Shown here: positions 42,843-51,532 of the stretch, in pieces
How the letters are laid out: the number at the start of each line of letters is the position of its first letter
How positions within the stretch are numbered: position 1 is the stretch's first letter
Assembly: GCF_042680805.1 (NCBI RefSeq)
Contig: NZ_JBHUEM010000020.1
Span: forward strand, 326,799-390,798
Source: Bacillus_CJ salitolerans
GTDB lineage: Bacteria > Bacillota > Bacilli > Bacillales > SA4
DNA length: 64,000 nucleotides
Reading direction: 5' to 3'
Notes under the pieces: generated by a model
Database searches by the model: none
What the model was told of the DNA's origin: nothing
The model's input: only the letters and a program-made list of their open reading frames with translations
Position numbers and translations under genes: made by a program

Positions 42843-44321
42843 TTATTGATTAGCTAGTATCGTCACAATTTTATCTTCGATTTTCTTTCCTTCAGATTCA
42901 TCCAGTAAACTATTTATTATTATTGAAAAGATCAAGGTTTGACCACTTTTTGTTATTACATATCCAGATAAAGAGCTTACAGTAGTTAATGTTCCTGTTT
43001 TGGCGGAGACAGCTGAATTTTCTGGTAATAAATGCAATCTATTACTAAGCGTGCCAGCTAAAAGTCTTTCACCTGATCCTGACAAAGGCAAAGAACGATA
43101 AAAGTCAGGAAACCAATCTTCTTTTTGAATCGTGTATAAAAGATTCGAAATCTCATTTGCGGGTATATGATTTACATGTGAAAGTCCTGAACCATCCCTT
43201 AACACAAGATTATCGGTTTTAACCCCTAACAAGTCTAATTGACCTCTTACTACCTCAAGTCCTTTCTCCCAGCTTCCTTCTTTTTGATGAATTCTTCCCA
43301 TTTCCTTTACAAGCATCTCTCCATGCCCGTTATTACTTAATTTCATAAAAGAAATAAGAAGCTCTGACAAGGGGATCGAAGAATGTGATAAAATAACTCT
43401 GGCAGACTGTGACGTCACGCCTACTTTTTCATTTCCAAGAACACGTATACCATGCTTCATGAGTGATTCCTTAAATAAACGTACGACATATTGGGTGGGC
43501 TCCCATACTCCAATCCATTCTCTTTGTAAGGAACTCCTAATAGGTATTGCTCCTTCAATGAAAATTGTATTTGTACCATGTCCTCGGGAAATGGCTACTG
43601 TCTTTTTCTGATCAACGTCTACTGTTTTAGCTCTATTATGAATCGTCACATAACTAGTCTCTGGTGTTATAGATATAATCGGAGGATCTCCAATCATTTT
43701 TCCTGGCCTTACTTCTACTATGACTGTTCCTGCATCATAATCATTACTTGGTGAACAGGTTAGTGCAGACACTGCAGCTCCATAATAGGTTGATTCATCA
43801 CTCCATGGTAAATCAATGGAATAGCGAACATCATCATACCACGTATCATCTCCAACTATATCTCCACGGATCACCTTAACACCAGAGTTTTTGATTGATT
43901 TCACTAACTGGTCTATATCAGATGTTTGAAGGGTCGGATCACCATAGCCTTTAATGAATAGATTCCCATTCAACGTACCATTCCTAATCAATCCATCAGT
44001 AAGAATTTCCGTTTTAAACTGATATGTCTTACCTAATATAGACAATGCTGTTGCCGCAGTAAACAGCTTTAAATTCGATGCAGGTCTTAATCGTAGGTCT
44101 CCATTGTGCTCGAAAAGGATCTCACCAGTATTTGCAGAACGAACACTGATACCAGTAATACCACCTTTTAACGCTGGTTCCATAGATAAAAGGTCACTTA
44201 TCTCTTTTTTTAAGCTACTAGAATATGCGGTTAAGGAAACAAAATCGGATTTAAGAAATAAGCCTGAAATCATAAAAATAATGATGAGTATTTTAGCTAG
44301 TAACTTTAATTTAATTGTCAA
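42843..44321 (-). CDS. dacC: D-alanyl-D-alanine carboxypeptidase, PBP4a/DacC type (S13)
   Basis: 492 residues. N-terminal signal/anchor LLAKILIIIFMISGLFL. Penicillin-binding motifs: S82-x-x-K85 (SNLK), SNN in MKLSNNGHGE and KTG in SAKTGTLTTVSS. The insertion between SxxK and SxN (domains II/III, about 130-330) is the mark of class C low-molecular-weight PBPs. It trims pentapeptides or splits cross-links in peptidoglycan outside the cell; B. subtilis DacC is induced in stationary phase. TTG start with AAAGGGTGA close upstream, so the first residue is a little uncertain. It begins 15 bases after the helicase gene and may be co-transcribed with it. Confidence 0.9.
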   Translation of the reverse strand: MTIKLKLLAKILIIIFMISGLFLKSDFVSLTAYSSSLKKEISDLLSMEPALKGGITGISVRSANTGEILFEHNGDLRLRPASNLKLFTAATALSILGKTYQFKTEILTDGLIRNGTLNGNLFIKGYGDPTLQTSDIDQLVKSIKNSGVKVIRGDIVGDDTWYDDVRYSIDLPWSDESTYYGAAVSALTCSPSNDYDAGTVIVEVRPGKMIGDPPIISITPETSYVTIHNRAKTVDVDQKKTVAISRGHGTNTIFIEGAIPIRSSLQREWIGVWEPTQYVVRLFKESLMKHGIRVLGNEKVGVTSQSARVILSHSSIPLSELLISFMKLSNNGHGEMLVKEMGRIHQKEGSWEKGLEVVRGQLDLLGVKTDNLVLRDGSGLSHVNHIPANEISNLLYTIQKEDWFPDFYRSLPLSGSGERLLAGTLSNRLHLLPENSAVSAKTGTLTTVSSLSGYVITKSGQTLIFSIIINSLLDESEGKKIEDKIVTILANQ

Positions 44322-44336
44322 TCACCCTTTCATTAC

Positions 44337-46862
44337 CTATCTTCTTCTATACCTTTTCTTGTCATTCTTGTAGTTAGATTCATGACAAGCATCACAAATC
44401 TGAAATTTAAAATGTGTTGATAAAGATTTACCACACTTACGACAGGTCCTTTTTATTACTGTTACATTTGATTTTAAAGTTTCATGAATGTCATCACTAA
44501 TCTCTTCTCGTACCCTTTCCCAATACAATGTTTCTGTTCGTTGATCAAGACGATACAGGAAAAGTAAATGCAATCCAACTGCTTTATAGGATAGCTCTAA
44601 CTCTTCAAGCCCACTGTTTTTTATAATCGGTTCTGGTAATTCTCTTCCTTCGATAATGGCAAACATATTCTCTCTCCATTGTTTTGCCAAAGCCGGCTCT
44701 TTTGATGAAAATGGGAGATGTAAAAATCCATAGAGATCCATCACTGAAAGTTTCATTTCAATTTCTGTATCCCTTATAAGTTCGAATAATTCGCGCTCTT
44801 CTACAAGAGTTGCTTTTTTAGTGCCAGAGGGACTTTCAAATTTATCCCATAATGCAAAGAAATCCCCTAGGCTGCGAGAATATTTTTGAAAACGTTCTAA
44901 AACAGAATTAGTGGGAGCAATTGCAAAAACTTCTAAAGATTCATCCATTTCGTTTAGTAAACGAGACATATTTTTACAACCATGAAAGAAAGCGACCTTA
45001 CCTACATTATAGATTCCCTTTCTACCTGCTCTCCCTGCTATCTGCTTGACTTCCTGTGAGGTAAGTCTTCTTCTTCTCGTTCCATCAAACTTTTCATTCT
45101 CTAGGAATACGATTCTACGAATGGGTAAATTCAGCCCCATACCTATTGCGTCAGTAGCCACAATGACATTGGTTTCCCCGTCTATAAACATTTGCATTTG
45201 TTTTTTTCGGGTTTCAGGTGGCATACTTCCATAAATCATACTCACTCTATGCCTAGATTGCTTCAGCATTGAAGCTGTTTCTAATACACGCTTTCTAGAA
45301 AAGCATACAAGTGCATCACCTTTAGTTGTGTGTTTCAATCTAAATTCGTTTGATTCTACTTCTAAAGGAATTTCTCTTGTGTATTCATGAATGATGACCT
45401 TTGAGTTTCCAAGCAATTGTAAAACCATTGATTTCATGTTGAAGCTTCCAACAATATGAACTTCTTTGGCATTCGCATTTGTAATGGCTTTATACCATGA
45501 AAATCCTCTGTCTTTATCTGCGATCATTTGCGCTTCATCAATGACAACAACATCATAGAATTCCTTTTCATGAAACATTTCAACTGTACTTGAAATATGC
45601 CTTGCTCCTTCTGTAAGCTTTTCTTCTTCTCCGGTTTTTAGGGAGCACCGGACACCATCAGCGTTCAGTTTGTCAAACACTTCTAGAGCAAGCAATCTAA
45701 GTGGTGCAAGATATAACCCACTATCAGCTTCCTTCATTCGTTGCAAAGCTTGATACGTCTTTCCTGTATTGGTTTCTCCCACATGAAGAACATAGTGGAT
45801 ATTCCGACCAATTTTTGGACGATATTCCTGCCCAAATATATCCTCCAGCATCCTTGCCTCTTTTTCTTTCCTCTGTTCGATTTCGGCCAATATTTCCGCT
45901 TGCTTCTGTTCTCTAAATACAAGATCTCTTTCAAAAATCTCTTGATGTTCTTCTAAATCGAATGGTGTTTTGGCAAGTTCAATTAATTCTGTTACGTATT
46001 CTTCATGGATGTTTTCAAGCATATCTATTCCAATTCGATAAAGGTGTTCAACTGAACACTCTTTTATTGCTGCTTCATCTAGCGACTGGTTAAAGAGGTT
46101 TTCAACATCCTGTTGGAGTCCACGCGGAATCATATTTATTAGCCATCCAGGTCCAAAATCAAGTATATGGCCAACTAAGAGTGCTTCATATTTTTCATCG
46201 TACTCTTCGTATTCCTCATACTTCCGAAATCTCTGGTGTTGATTATATGTACTGTCAGTGAGTTCATTTAAACAAGTTAGAACAGTTGTATAAGGAGATT
46301 CCTGGATATAGCCATTTTTCTCTATATCATGTAGAAGTTCTACTGCTATAAAATATCGAACACGTAAGTATAACTCAACATAATGGCTTTTTAATATTTT
46401 TTTGATTGAATTACTTACTTTTCTTTTCAGCCTATTTCGTCTATCTTGTTCCTGTTTTTCCTCCATCATTTTCACGTAATGATTACGTGCTTCTAAATAA
46501 TTTCTTTCCCATTTTTCTTCTTGGTCAACAAACACTTCATCGAGCCATTTTAACACGTCAAAAGGAGGATAACTTCTCATTTCATACTTGAAAATTTGAT
46601 TGAGCTGCTTACGACTCACATCCATGACATCATAGCCAATCTCTTCTAGATAAGCTAATTTTTCACTTTTTGTAGCATGACTTGTGGATATATTTAGCCA
46701 TGCATTTAACCAAATTTGAGTTACGTAAGGACTTCGTTCTCTTACATATTGTTCATAGGAAGGCATTACGTCTTTATCCTCTAAATAGTGCTTAATATCA
46801 TCAAACACTCTAGTTTTAGTTTCTTCAAACGCCTTTGAATAAAGTACTTTTAATTCACTCAT
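44337..46862 (-). CDS. Suv3-like DExH-box RNA helicase with C-terminal zinc ribbon
   Basis: 841 residues. An unassigned N-terminal domain of about 340 residues, rich in helices, is followed by the helicase core: motif I GETNTGKTYQAL, LYLAPLRLLALEVFDKL (Ia), motif II VVIDEAQM (DEAQ), ATDAIGMGLNLP (V) and QIAGRAGRKG (VI). The GxTNTGKT, APLRLLA, LKTGEE and QIAGRAGR set matches mitochondrial/proteobacterial Suv3 helicases of the RNA degradosome. At the end CRKCGKSLSTHFKFQICDAC (written without its flanks) gives a CxxC...CxxC zinc ribbon. It probably unwinds RNA during decay. AAGGAG precedes the ATG. Bacillus species also have RecG/CshA-type helicases, so its job is not redundant by family. Confidence 0.85.
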   Translation of the reverse strand: MSELKVLYSKAFEETKTRVFDDIKHYLEDKDVMPSYEQYVRERSPYVTQIWLNAWLNISTSHATKSEKLAYLEEIGYDVMDVSRKQLNQIFKYEMRSYPPFDVLKWLDEVFVDQEEKWERNYLEARNHYVKMMEEKQEQDRRNRLKRKVSNSIKKILKSHYVELYLRVRYFIAVELLHDIEKNGYIQESPYTTVLTCLNELTDSTYNQHQRFRKYEEYEEYDEKYEALLVGHILDFGPGWLINMIPRGLQQDVENLFNQSLDEAAIKECSVEHLYRIGIDMLENIHEEYVTELIELAKTPFDLEEHQEIFERDLVFREQKQAEILAEIEQRKEKEARMLEDIFGQEYRPKIGRNIHYVLHVGETNTGKTYQALQRMKEADSGLYLAPLRLLALEVFDKLNADGVRCSLKTGEEEKLTEGARHISSTVEMFHEKEFYDVVVIDEAQMIADKDRGFSWYKAITNANAKEVHIVGSFNMKSMVLQLLGNSKVIIHEYTREIPLEVESNEFRLKHTTKGDALVCFSRKRVLETASMLKQSRHRVSMIYGSMPPETRKKQMQMFIDGETNVIVATDAIGMGLNLPIRRIVFLENEKFDGTRRRRLTSQEVKQIAGRAGRKGIYNVGKVAFFHGCKNMSRLLNEMDESLEVFAIAPTNSVLERFQKYSRSLGDFFALWDKFESPSGTKKATLVEERELFELIRDTEIEMKLSVMDLYGFLHLPFSSKEPALAKQWRENMFAIIEGRELPEPIIKNSGLEELELSYKAVGLHLLFLYRLDQRTETLYWERVREEISDDIHETLKSNVTVIKRTCRKCGKSLSTHFKFQICDACHESNYKNDKKRYRRR

Positions 46863-47033
46863 TAATTACTCCTTATAACACACAATGATGTGATTATATT
46901 TTTTATCAATACTGATTAATTCATGTAATGTATTCAATGTTATTTTCAAGACAATAAATTATACATGGAAATTTTCTTTATTAAAAACAATTATTCCAGC
47001 CAAGCATAATAGCTTATTAGGCTTAGTAATATT

Positions 47034-47115
47034 AATGTAAAAAAGCCTATTTGAACAATTGCATTCCTCGAGAAAAAGAATAGTAAACGAGGGTAGCATA
47101 TATTCAAATAGGCTT
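47034..47115 (-). terminator. Long-armed terminator after the 47.3-kb gene
   Basis: AAGCCTATTTGAA (47043-47055) and TTCAAATAGGCTT (47103-47115) pair perfectly over 13 bp, enclosing 47 bases that themselves hold CCTCG/CGAGG. On the minus strand TTTTTTAC follows. The loop is much longer than in usual terminators. Confidence 0.65.
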
Positions 47116-47119
47116 CTTC

Positions 47120-47314
47120 TTAATATCTTTTTGTTGTGTTTTTTTGCTTTTGCATAATTTCGTAGGACTTTTCAATAATATCTGTCAAAACATCACCTTT
47201 ATATACTCTTCCAATCTTCGTATGTTCCTGATAATATTCCACTATCTCATCAAGCTTTTTGTAAGTATCGTCAGTAACTCTGACATTTAATTGCATTCGA
47301 GCTTCCTTTGACAT
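47120..47314 (-). CDS. Small RHH-like DNA-binding protein candidate
   Basis: 64 residues starting at the ATG at 47314 (GGGGG about 9 bases upstream; an ATG three codons earlier touches that site). ARMQLNVRVTDDTYKKLDEIVEYYQ begins with a beta-strand and two helices in the spacing of ribbon-helix-helix (MetJ/Arc/CopG) proteins: the strand QLNVRVTD, then helix A, a turn at HTKIGRVYKGD and helix B VLTDIIEKSYEIMQ. RHH proteins are repressors, often autoregulated or antitoxins. No toxin gene is next to it, so it is probably a stand-alone regulator. Confidence 0.55.
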   Translation of the reverse strand: MSKEARMQLNVRVTDDTYKKLDEIVEYYQEHTKIGRVYKGDVLTDIIEKSYEIMQKQKNTTKRY

Positions 47315-47545
47315 CTCATTCATCCCCCAGTACCACGTAAACTTATTATTATATTAGCACATTGCTAGCAGTTTGATAACTTTTGATATCATAATTTTCG
47401 AATCAGTTTTTTTAAAGGTAGGAAAAATTTTAGTATTATGACAGATTTTTACTAGTCTGTCATACATCATGGAAAAAAACTTATACGAATGACGAAATTT
47501 ATTTGTTATACTTTATGATATATTGAGACGGTTAGGAGTGTTTTT

Positions 47546-47983
47546 ATGAAAGGAAGATTGTTAAGAGGTCACCATCTTCTTTGTGTTCATGGTTTTCGTG
47601 GTATGGGTTATAGCCCTGATTTTGTAAGAAAAATGGGAGATATAGTTGAAGAAATTAAAGATGAAGAGTATGACTTCCCGATTAAGGTAGTAATTGGTTT
47701 GGACGAAACATGTTCAGTATGCCCACATAAAGGAGAAGATTTTTGTAATAAAGACGAAGATTCACAGGCCCATGTCATTCAATTAGATACTAGGGTGACG
47801 AATCACTTAGGTTTGGAACATGGGAAGAGCTATTCGAAAAATGAGATTGTCTCTTTAGTTGGAAAAGAAGTACAACCAAGCGATCTAGATTATTTGTGTG
47901 AAGGCTGTTCATGGCTTAGTTACGGTGTTTGCAAAGAAGGAATATCCCAGTTAAATATACAATATAGAAGAAGCCAAAGTTAA
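47546..47983 (+). CDS. DUF1284 domain protein
   Basis: 145 residues. The N-terminal LLRGHHLLCVHGFRGMGYSP is the DUF1284 signature, followed by cysteine pairs in CSVCPHKGEDFC and CEGCSWLSYGVC, each like half an iron-sulfur or zinc site (CxxC plus a later C). The family is found in bacteria and archaea, is soluble and probably binds a metal or 4Fe-4S cluster. Its role is unknown. TAGGAGTG precedes the ATG. Its final codons form the left arm of its own terminator. Confidence 0.85.
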   Translation: MKGRLLRGHHLLCVHGFRGMGYSPDFVRKMGDIVEEIKDEEYDFPIKVVIGLDETCSVCPHKGEDFCNKDEDSQAHVIQLDTRVTNHLGLEHGKSYSKNEIVSLVGKEVQPSDLDYLCEGCSWLSYGVCKEGISQLNIQYRRSQS

Positions 47984-48008
47984 GAGCAAGCAGGACTTAG
48001 GCTTTTTT
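47971..48008 (+). terminator. Terminator overlapping the DUF1284 gene end
   Basis: AAGCC-A-AAGT at 47971-47980, within the last codons, pairs with ACTT-A-GGCTT at 47995-48004, followed by TTTTTAC. Confidence 0.65.
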
Positions 48009-48173
48009 ACTTATTTTTCCCCAAATCCTGATTGATGTCATATTTCCACTTTTCCCAGTTCCTCTTAGTTTCAAAAATTACTACCTCAATTTTATACAAT
48101 AGCACTAAATCCAAACATGAGTCATTAGCTATTCGGGAATAGTATAACCATATTCGAAAAAGGAGCTCGTGAT

Positions 48174-48668
48174 ATGAACAAACGTATTTTTTGGTGCTTA
48201 AACAGATTTTCAGGGAGAATGAGTTCGATTGATTACTTAATGGTCCTTTTATCAAATTATAGTAGATATTTTTATGTGATTGTCATATTATTTCTTTGGA
48301 TAAGAGGCAGTAATTCGAAAGAAACATCAAAAAATTCAATGGTATCAGTCGCCGTAGCTTGGGTACTAAACTTTATTATCGGTAAAACTTACTACAAACC
48401 TCGCCCATTTATATTTCATAAAGTTGGCTTGTTATCACATTCTAAAAGAACTTCTACCTTCCCGAGTAAACATACCATTCTTGTCTTTGCTGTTTCAACA
48501 TCCATTTATTTACGAAACCGTATTCTAGGTAGATGGATGACATGTTTTTCCGCATTAGTTGGTTTCTCACGAATCTGGGTTGGTGCACATTATCCATTAG
48601 ACATTTTAGGTAGTGCGTTACTTGGAAGTATTGTAAGTATGATGGTAAACATTCAGAATAAAAGATGA
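48174..48668 (+). CDS. PAP2-family membrane phosphatase
   Basis: 164 residues, about 5 helices. The three phosphatase motifs are complete: TYYKPRPF (KxxxxxxRP-like), FPSKHT (PSxH, here with SKHT) and SRIWVGAHYPLDILG (SRxxxxxHxxxD). Such enzymes dephosphorylate lipid pyrophosphates or phosphates at the outer membrane face; in Firmicutes they include undecaprenyl-pyrophosphatase (BcrC/UppP-type). The second motif normally reads PSGH; the Lys instead of Gly is unusual but keeps the His. AAAGGAG precedes the ATG. Confidence 0.85.
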   Translation: MNKRIFWCLNRFSGRMSSIDYLMVLLSNYSRYFYVIVILFLWIRGSNSKETSKNSMVSVAVAWVLNFIIGKTYYKPRPFIFHKVGLLSHSKRTSTFPSKHTILVFAVSTSIYLRNRILGRWMTCFSALVGFSRIWVGAHYPLDILGSALLGSIVSMMVNIQNKR

Positions 48669-48783
48669 ACACTCATACGTTCTATTTTTCCCTATAAGTT
48701 TCCATTATAAATTTTTACGATAAGCGCACTATAAAGAAGAAGAAGGTTCTTTGAATCATATTTGTTTTCTGGAGGGGATTTAG

Positions 48784-49113
48784 ATGAATGTAATGAATAT
48801 GCTAATGTCTGTACTTATGAATAATAGGAATGCAACAAACATCTTTAGAATGTTTACGAAAAGAAAGAGAAATAATTCAGTTTGGACATATATTAGCCTT
48901 ATTGGACTTGGTGCAGCAGCACTTGGATTATTCTCTAGAAGGAACAATCAGAACATGATGGAATCTGTTCAAAATGTAATGGAACGTTTCCAAGGTCAAG
49001 CTAAGAACATTTTTGAACCGAAAATGAATTTTGCCAATGTGGAACTTGGAGAAGAACTTCCAACTATGGACGAACTTCAAAATAATCAAAATCAAAATAA
49101 TTTAAACCCTTAG
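48784..49113 (+). CDS. Hypothetical protein with one membrane helix
   Basis: 109 residues. A Met/Asn-rich start (NVMNMLMSVLMNN), a basic stretch TKRKRNN and then one helix SLIGLGAAALGLFS, followed by an amphipathic segment NMMESVQNVMERFQGQ and an acidic, Asn-rich end. GGAGGGG precedes the ATG by 6 bases. The protein would sit with its short N-terminus inside or at the membrane edge. No family is recognised; similar small proteins with a DUF-type membrane patch occur across Bacillaceae. Confidence 0.6.
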   Translation: MNVMNMLMSVLMNNRNATNIFRMFTKRKRNNSVWTYISLIGLGAAALGLFSRRNNQNMMESVQNVMERFQGQAKNIFEPKMNFANVELGEELPTMDELQNNQNQNNLNP

Positions 49114-49121
49114 GAATAGTA

Positions 49122-49151
49122 AACGACAGGAGCTATAATGGTCCTGTCGTT
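49122..49151. terminator. Terminator between convergent genes
   Basis: AACGACAGGA and TCCTGTCGTT form a perfect 10-bp stem with a 10-base loop between the plus-strand gene ending at 49113 and the minus-strand gene ending at 49203. The plus-strand tail is not a T-run, so strength is moderate. Confidence 0.6.
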
Positions 49152-49202
49152 ATAGGTGTTACTTCTTTAACAAGTATCATCAACTGTTTTGTAATTGAAA
49201 TG

Positions 49203-49928
49203 TTAATTTGAAATATCATTAAGACTTTTCCACTTATGATGAACATTTCTCATAATAACTACCGAATCAAATTGTAGAGATTCACTAGGTATTTTTAATC
49301 TATTTTGTAAGTATGTTACTTTCAATTTTTCTACTTTAAATGGACTCATATTCCAATCATCAGTTTGTAAACAAAGCCCTTGATAACAACCTTCTATTTG
49401 GGTTGGCGAATATCCATCAGAACCACTTTTAAAAAAGTCTGAAATCTCATTAATAGAAGTAAAAACACTCATTTGATCCATTTCCTCTGACTGAGATCCA
49501 CTTATATATATTTCTACTTCTTTATCTTGTGAAGCCAAAGAAAATTCTACTCTTTCATTTAATTCACTAACCTTTATGTTTGCGTAGTTATGGATGCCTG
49601 GAAAAAACCTTCCCCCTACGACCGTATTTATCTTTGAATTAGTATCTCTTCTAAATATATATACTCCTTCTTTTATAGTATCCTCTTCTACCCACTCCAC
49701 TGCCATTCGGTGTGCTGCATTTTCACTAGAAATCCCGAACGGTATAGATGACATAAGAGATGGCCGTACCTTTTCTAATCGAATTAAACAAACCCCAATG
49801 ATTGCTTTTCCTTTTATGAGTTTTGGACTGAATGGTTTAGGGAGTAAATTCACGGCTATTTTTGGATCCAATTGATAATTTATTAATAATCTTCTTTTAA
49901 TTATCCCATTCATCGTTTTGAATTGCAT
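49203..49928 (-). CDS. DUF2071 (YqjF-like) protein
   Basis: 241 residues from the ATG at 49928, which has GGGGAGG 9 bases upstream; a frame from 50015 has no site. RLLINYQLDPKIAVNLLPKPFSP and the acidic/aromatic pattern GVCLIRLEKVRPSLM and AAHRMAVEWVEED belong to the DUF2071 family (YqjF in B. subtilis). These are acetoacetate decarboxylase-like beta barrels; I do not see the catalytic Lys of that enzyme clearly. Function is unknown. It is a single gene, downstream of a GNAT on the opposite side of a short gap. Confidence 0.8.
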   Translation of the reverse strand: MQFKTMNGIIKRRLLINYQLDPKIAVNLLPKPFSPKLIKGKAIIGVCLIRLEKVRPSLMSSIPFGISSENAAHRMAVEWVEEDTIKEGVYIFRRDTNSKINTVVGGRFFPGIHNYANIKVSELNERVEFSLASQDKEVEIYISGSQSEEMDQMSVFTSINEISDFFKSGSDGYSPTQIEGCYQGLCLQTDDWNMSPFKVEKLKVTYLQNRLKIPSESLQFDSVVIMRNVHHKWKSLNDISN

Positions 49929-50120
49929 AAAAAGATACCTCCCCACATAGGATTGGAAGATTGGTCTAATATCACTAGTCAATATACACAGATTGACAAA
50001 TCTGTAGATTTCCAATTGACCGGTAAATGGAATTGGTTCAACTGGTGCTTCACTTCTTCATTAACTGTTAAACTCATTCTATTTTCTTATTTGAGCATAT
50101 TTATTTTTAGTTGCTGAACA

Positions 50121-50681
50121 TCACTTGGAAGTTTTCATTTCCCATTCTTCAGCTAAAAGTCCATAAATGATATGATCTACATAGTGGTCATATAGCCACT
50201 CTGCTTGTCTCACTTTACCTTCTTCTGTAAATCCAAATCGCTCAGGAAGTGCTCTGCTTTTTTTGTTTTCAACTGCGACACTAACTTCAATCCTATTTAA
50301 TTCCAGTTCTTTAAAACCATATTCAATTACAGTTTTAAATGCTTTTGACATTATTCCTTTCCCTTGGAACTTTTCACCTAACCAATAACCAATAGCTCCA
50401 ATTTTGTTAGTCTTATTTAATTCATTAAATCCAATTGTACCAGCAATTTCGCCTCTATAAATAATAGCAAATGACTTTGGATATCCCCCGTTCTCTACTA
50501 ATCCTTTAAGTCTGGATTTAATGTTTTCAGCAGAATCTTCTACACTTTCTATATAATCTAGCCAACCAAGCCATTCTTTCAAATAGGATTTGGAACTAAT
50601 TGTTAATTGATAAAATTCCTCTGCATCATCTTCATTAAACAATCTTAACGATACTTCTTCATCTATTTTATGTATAAACAA
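50121..50681 (-). CDS. RimJ/RimL-like GNAT acetyltransferase
   Basis: 186 residues, TTG start with AAGGAGG 9 bases upstream. VSLRLFNEDDAEEFYQL at the start, GAIGYWLGEKFQGKGIMSKA (acetyl-CoA loop FQGKGIMSKA) and NRIEVSVAVENKKSRALPERFGFTEEG are typical of the RimJ/RimL/YdaF group that acetylates N-terminal residues of ribosomal proteins or, in paralogues, polyamines or small amines. The substrate cannot be told. It is intact and lies downstream of a histidine phosphatase gene with a gap of about 140 bases. Confidence 0.85.
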   Translation of the reverse strand: MFIHKIDEEVSLRLFNEDDAEEFYQLTISSKSYLKEWLGWLDYIESVEDSAENIKSRLKGLVENGGYPKSFAIIYRGEIAGTIGFNELNKTNKIGAIGYWLGEKFQGKGIMSKAFKTVIEYGFKELELNRIEVSVAVENKKSRALPERFGFTEEGKVRQAEWLYDHYVDHIIYGLLAEEWEMKTSK

Positions 50682-50818
50682 ATCTTTTCTCCTCCTTGTT
50701 TTTAACCACCTTTTTTGTTAGTTAAAAATTACATTACGCTCTTTCACCAACCTACAGTTAGTAAAAAACAACTGCTCTTATTAACCATTCGGACCTGATC
50801 GTTGAAGAATGAATGATA

Positions 50819-51376
50819 TTAGAGTTTCTCCCACAATCTATTTACACTTATTAGCTCATCATCTTCAAAAGTTAATTTATATATATCTGGCATTTCGAGA
50901 TTTTTCCAAAACGAAAAATCATATCGTTTATCAAAGAAATTCATAATAAGAACCATGATATTGCCATGTGTACCGATAACAACGTTTTTATCTTTGTACT
51001 TTTCTAATACATTATAAGTGGCTTCTACACCCCTTTTTTGAGCGATAAAATTGGATTCTCCACCTTCCCATGAAAAGTTATAGTCCTCCCATACTTTTGT
51101 TATTGCAAGAGTAAAATCCTCTGCCGGCTCTGTGGTTAAGGTTCGCTCTTTAAAACCATCTATAATTTCAACTTTTTTACCTATGCAATCAGCTATCCCT
51201 TCGACAGTTTGTACTGCTCGTTTATATGGGCTTGAAACAACAATATCAATTTTTTCAGTTGTTAATAATTCAGTTACCTTTGTTGCATCAGCAAAACCTC
51301 TAGCAGATAAAGGTCTACTTAATTCATCGGGCGTATAAGTAGAATGTGCATGTCTTACAAAATATAAATTAATCAA
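50819..51376 (-). CDS. Histidine phosphatase family protein
   Basis: 185 residues of the phosphoglycerate mutase-like branch. The N-terminal motif is LYFVRHAHS (RHG triad in the form RHA), the second His is in VIGTHGNIM and Arg in SPYKRAVQT helps bind phosphate. The enzyme removes a phosphate through a phospho-His intermediate; substrates in the family are broad. The TTG start is 13 bases from GGAGGAG, longer than usual, and an ATT in frame two codons earlier is nearer to that site, so the N-terminus is uncertain by a few residues. Confidence 0.85.
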   Translation of the reverse strand: MINLYFVRHAHSTYTPDELSRPLSARGFADATKVTELLTTEKIDIVVSSPYKRAVQTVEGIADCIGKKVEIIDGFKERTLTTEPAEDFTLAITKVWEDYNFSWEGGESNFIAQKRGVEATYNVLEKYKDKNVVIGTHGNIMVLIMNFFDKRYDFSFWKNLEMPDIYKLTFEDDELISVNRLWEKL

Positions 51377-51395
51377 TTTAATATCTCAACTCCTC

Positions 51396-51442
51396 CATAA
51401 AACAAATAAGGTTAATTTAACACTATTAGTTAAATTAACCTT
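51396..51442 (-). terminator. Terminator after sbcC
   Basis: AAGGTTAATTTAAC and GTTAAATTAACCTT form a perfect 14-bp stem with a 7-base loop; the minus-strand tail TTATTTGTTTT follows. It lies about 90 bases behind the sbcC stop. Confidence 0.65.
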
Positions 51443-51532
51443 TCTATTAAATCTAGTAGTTATAGTTCGACAAAAACTTTCATTAATCCTTCCTGTTATG
51501 ACTGATATTATTTTATCACTAAACTTAGAATG

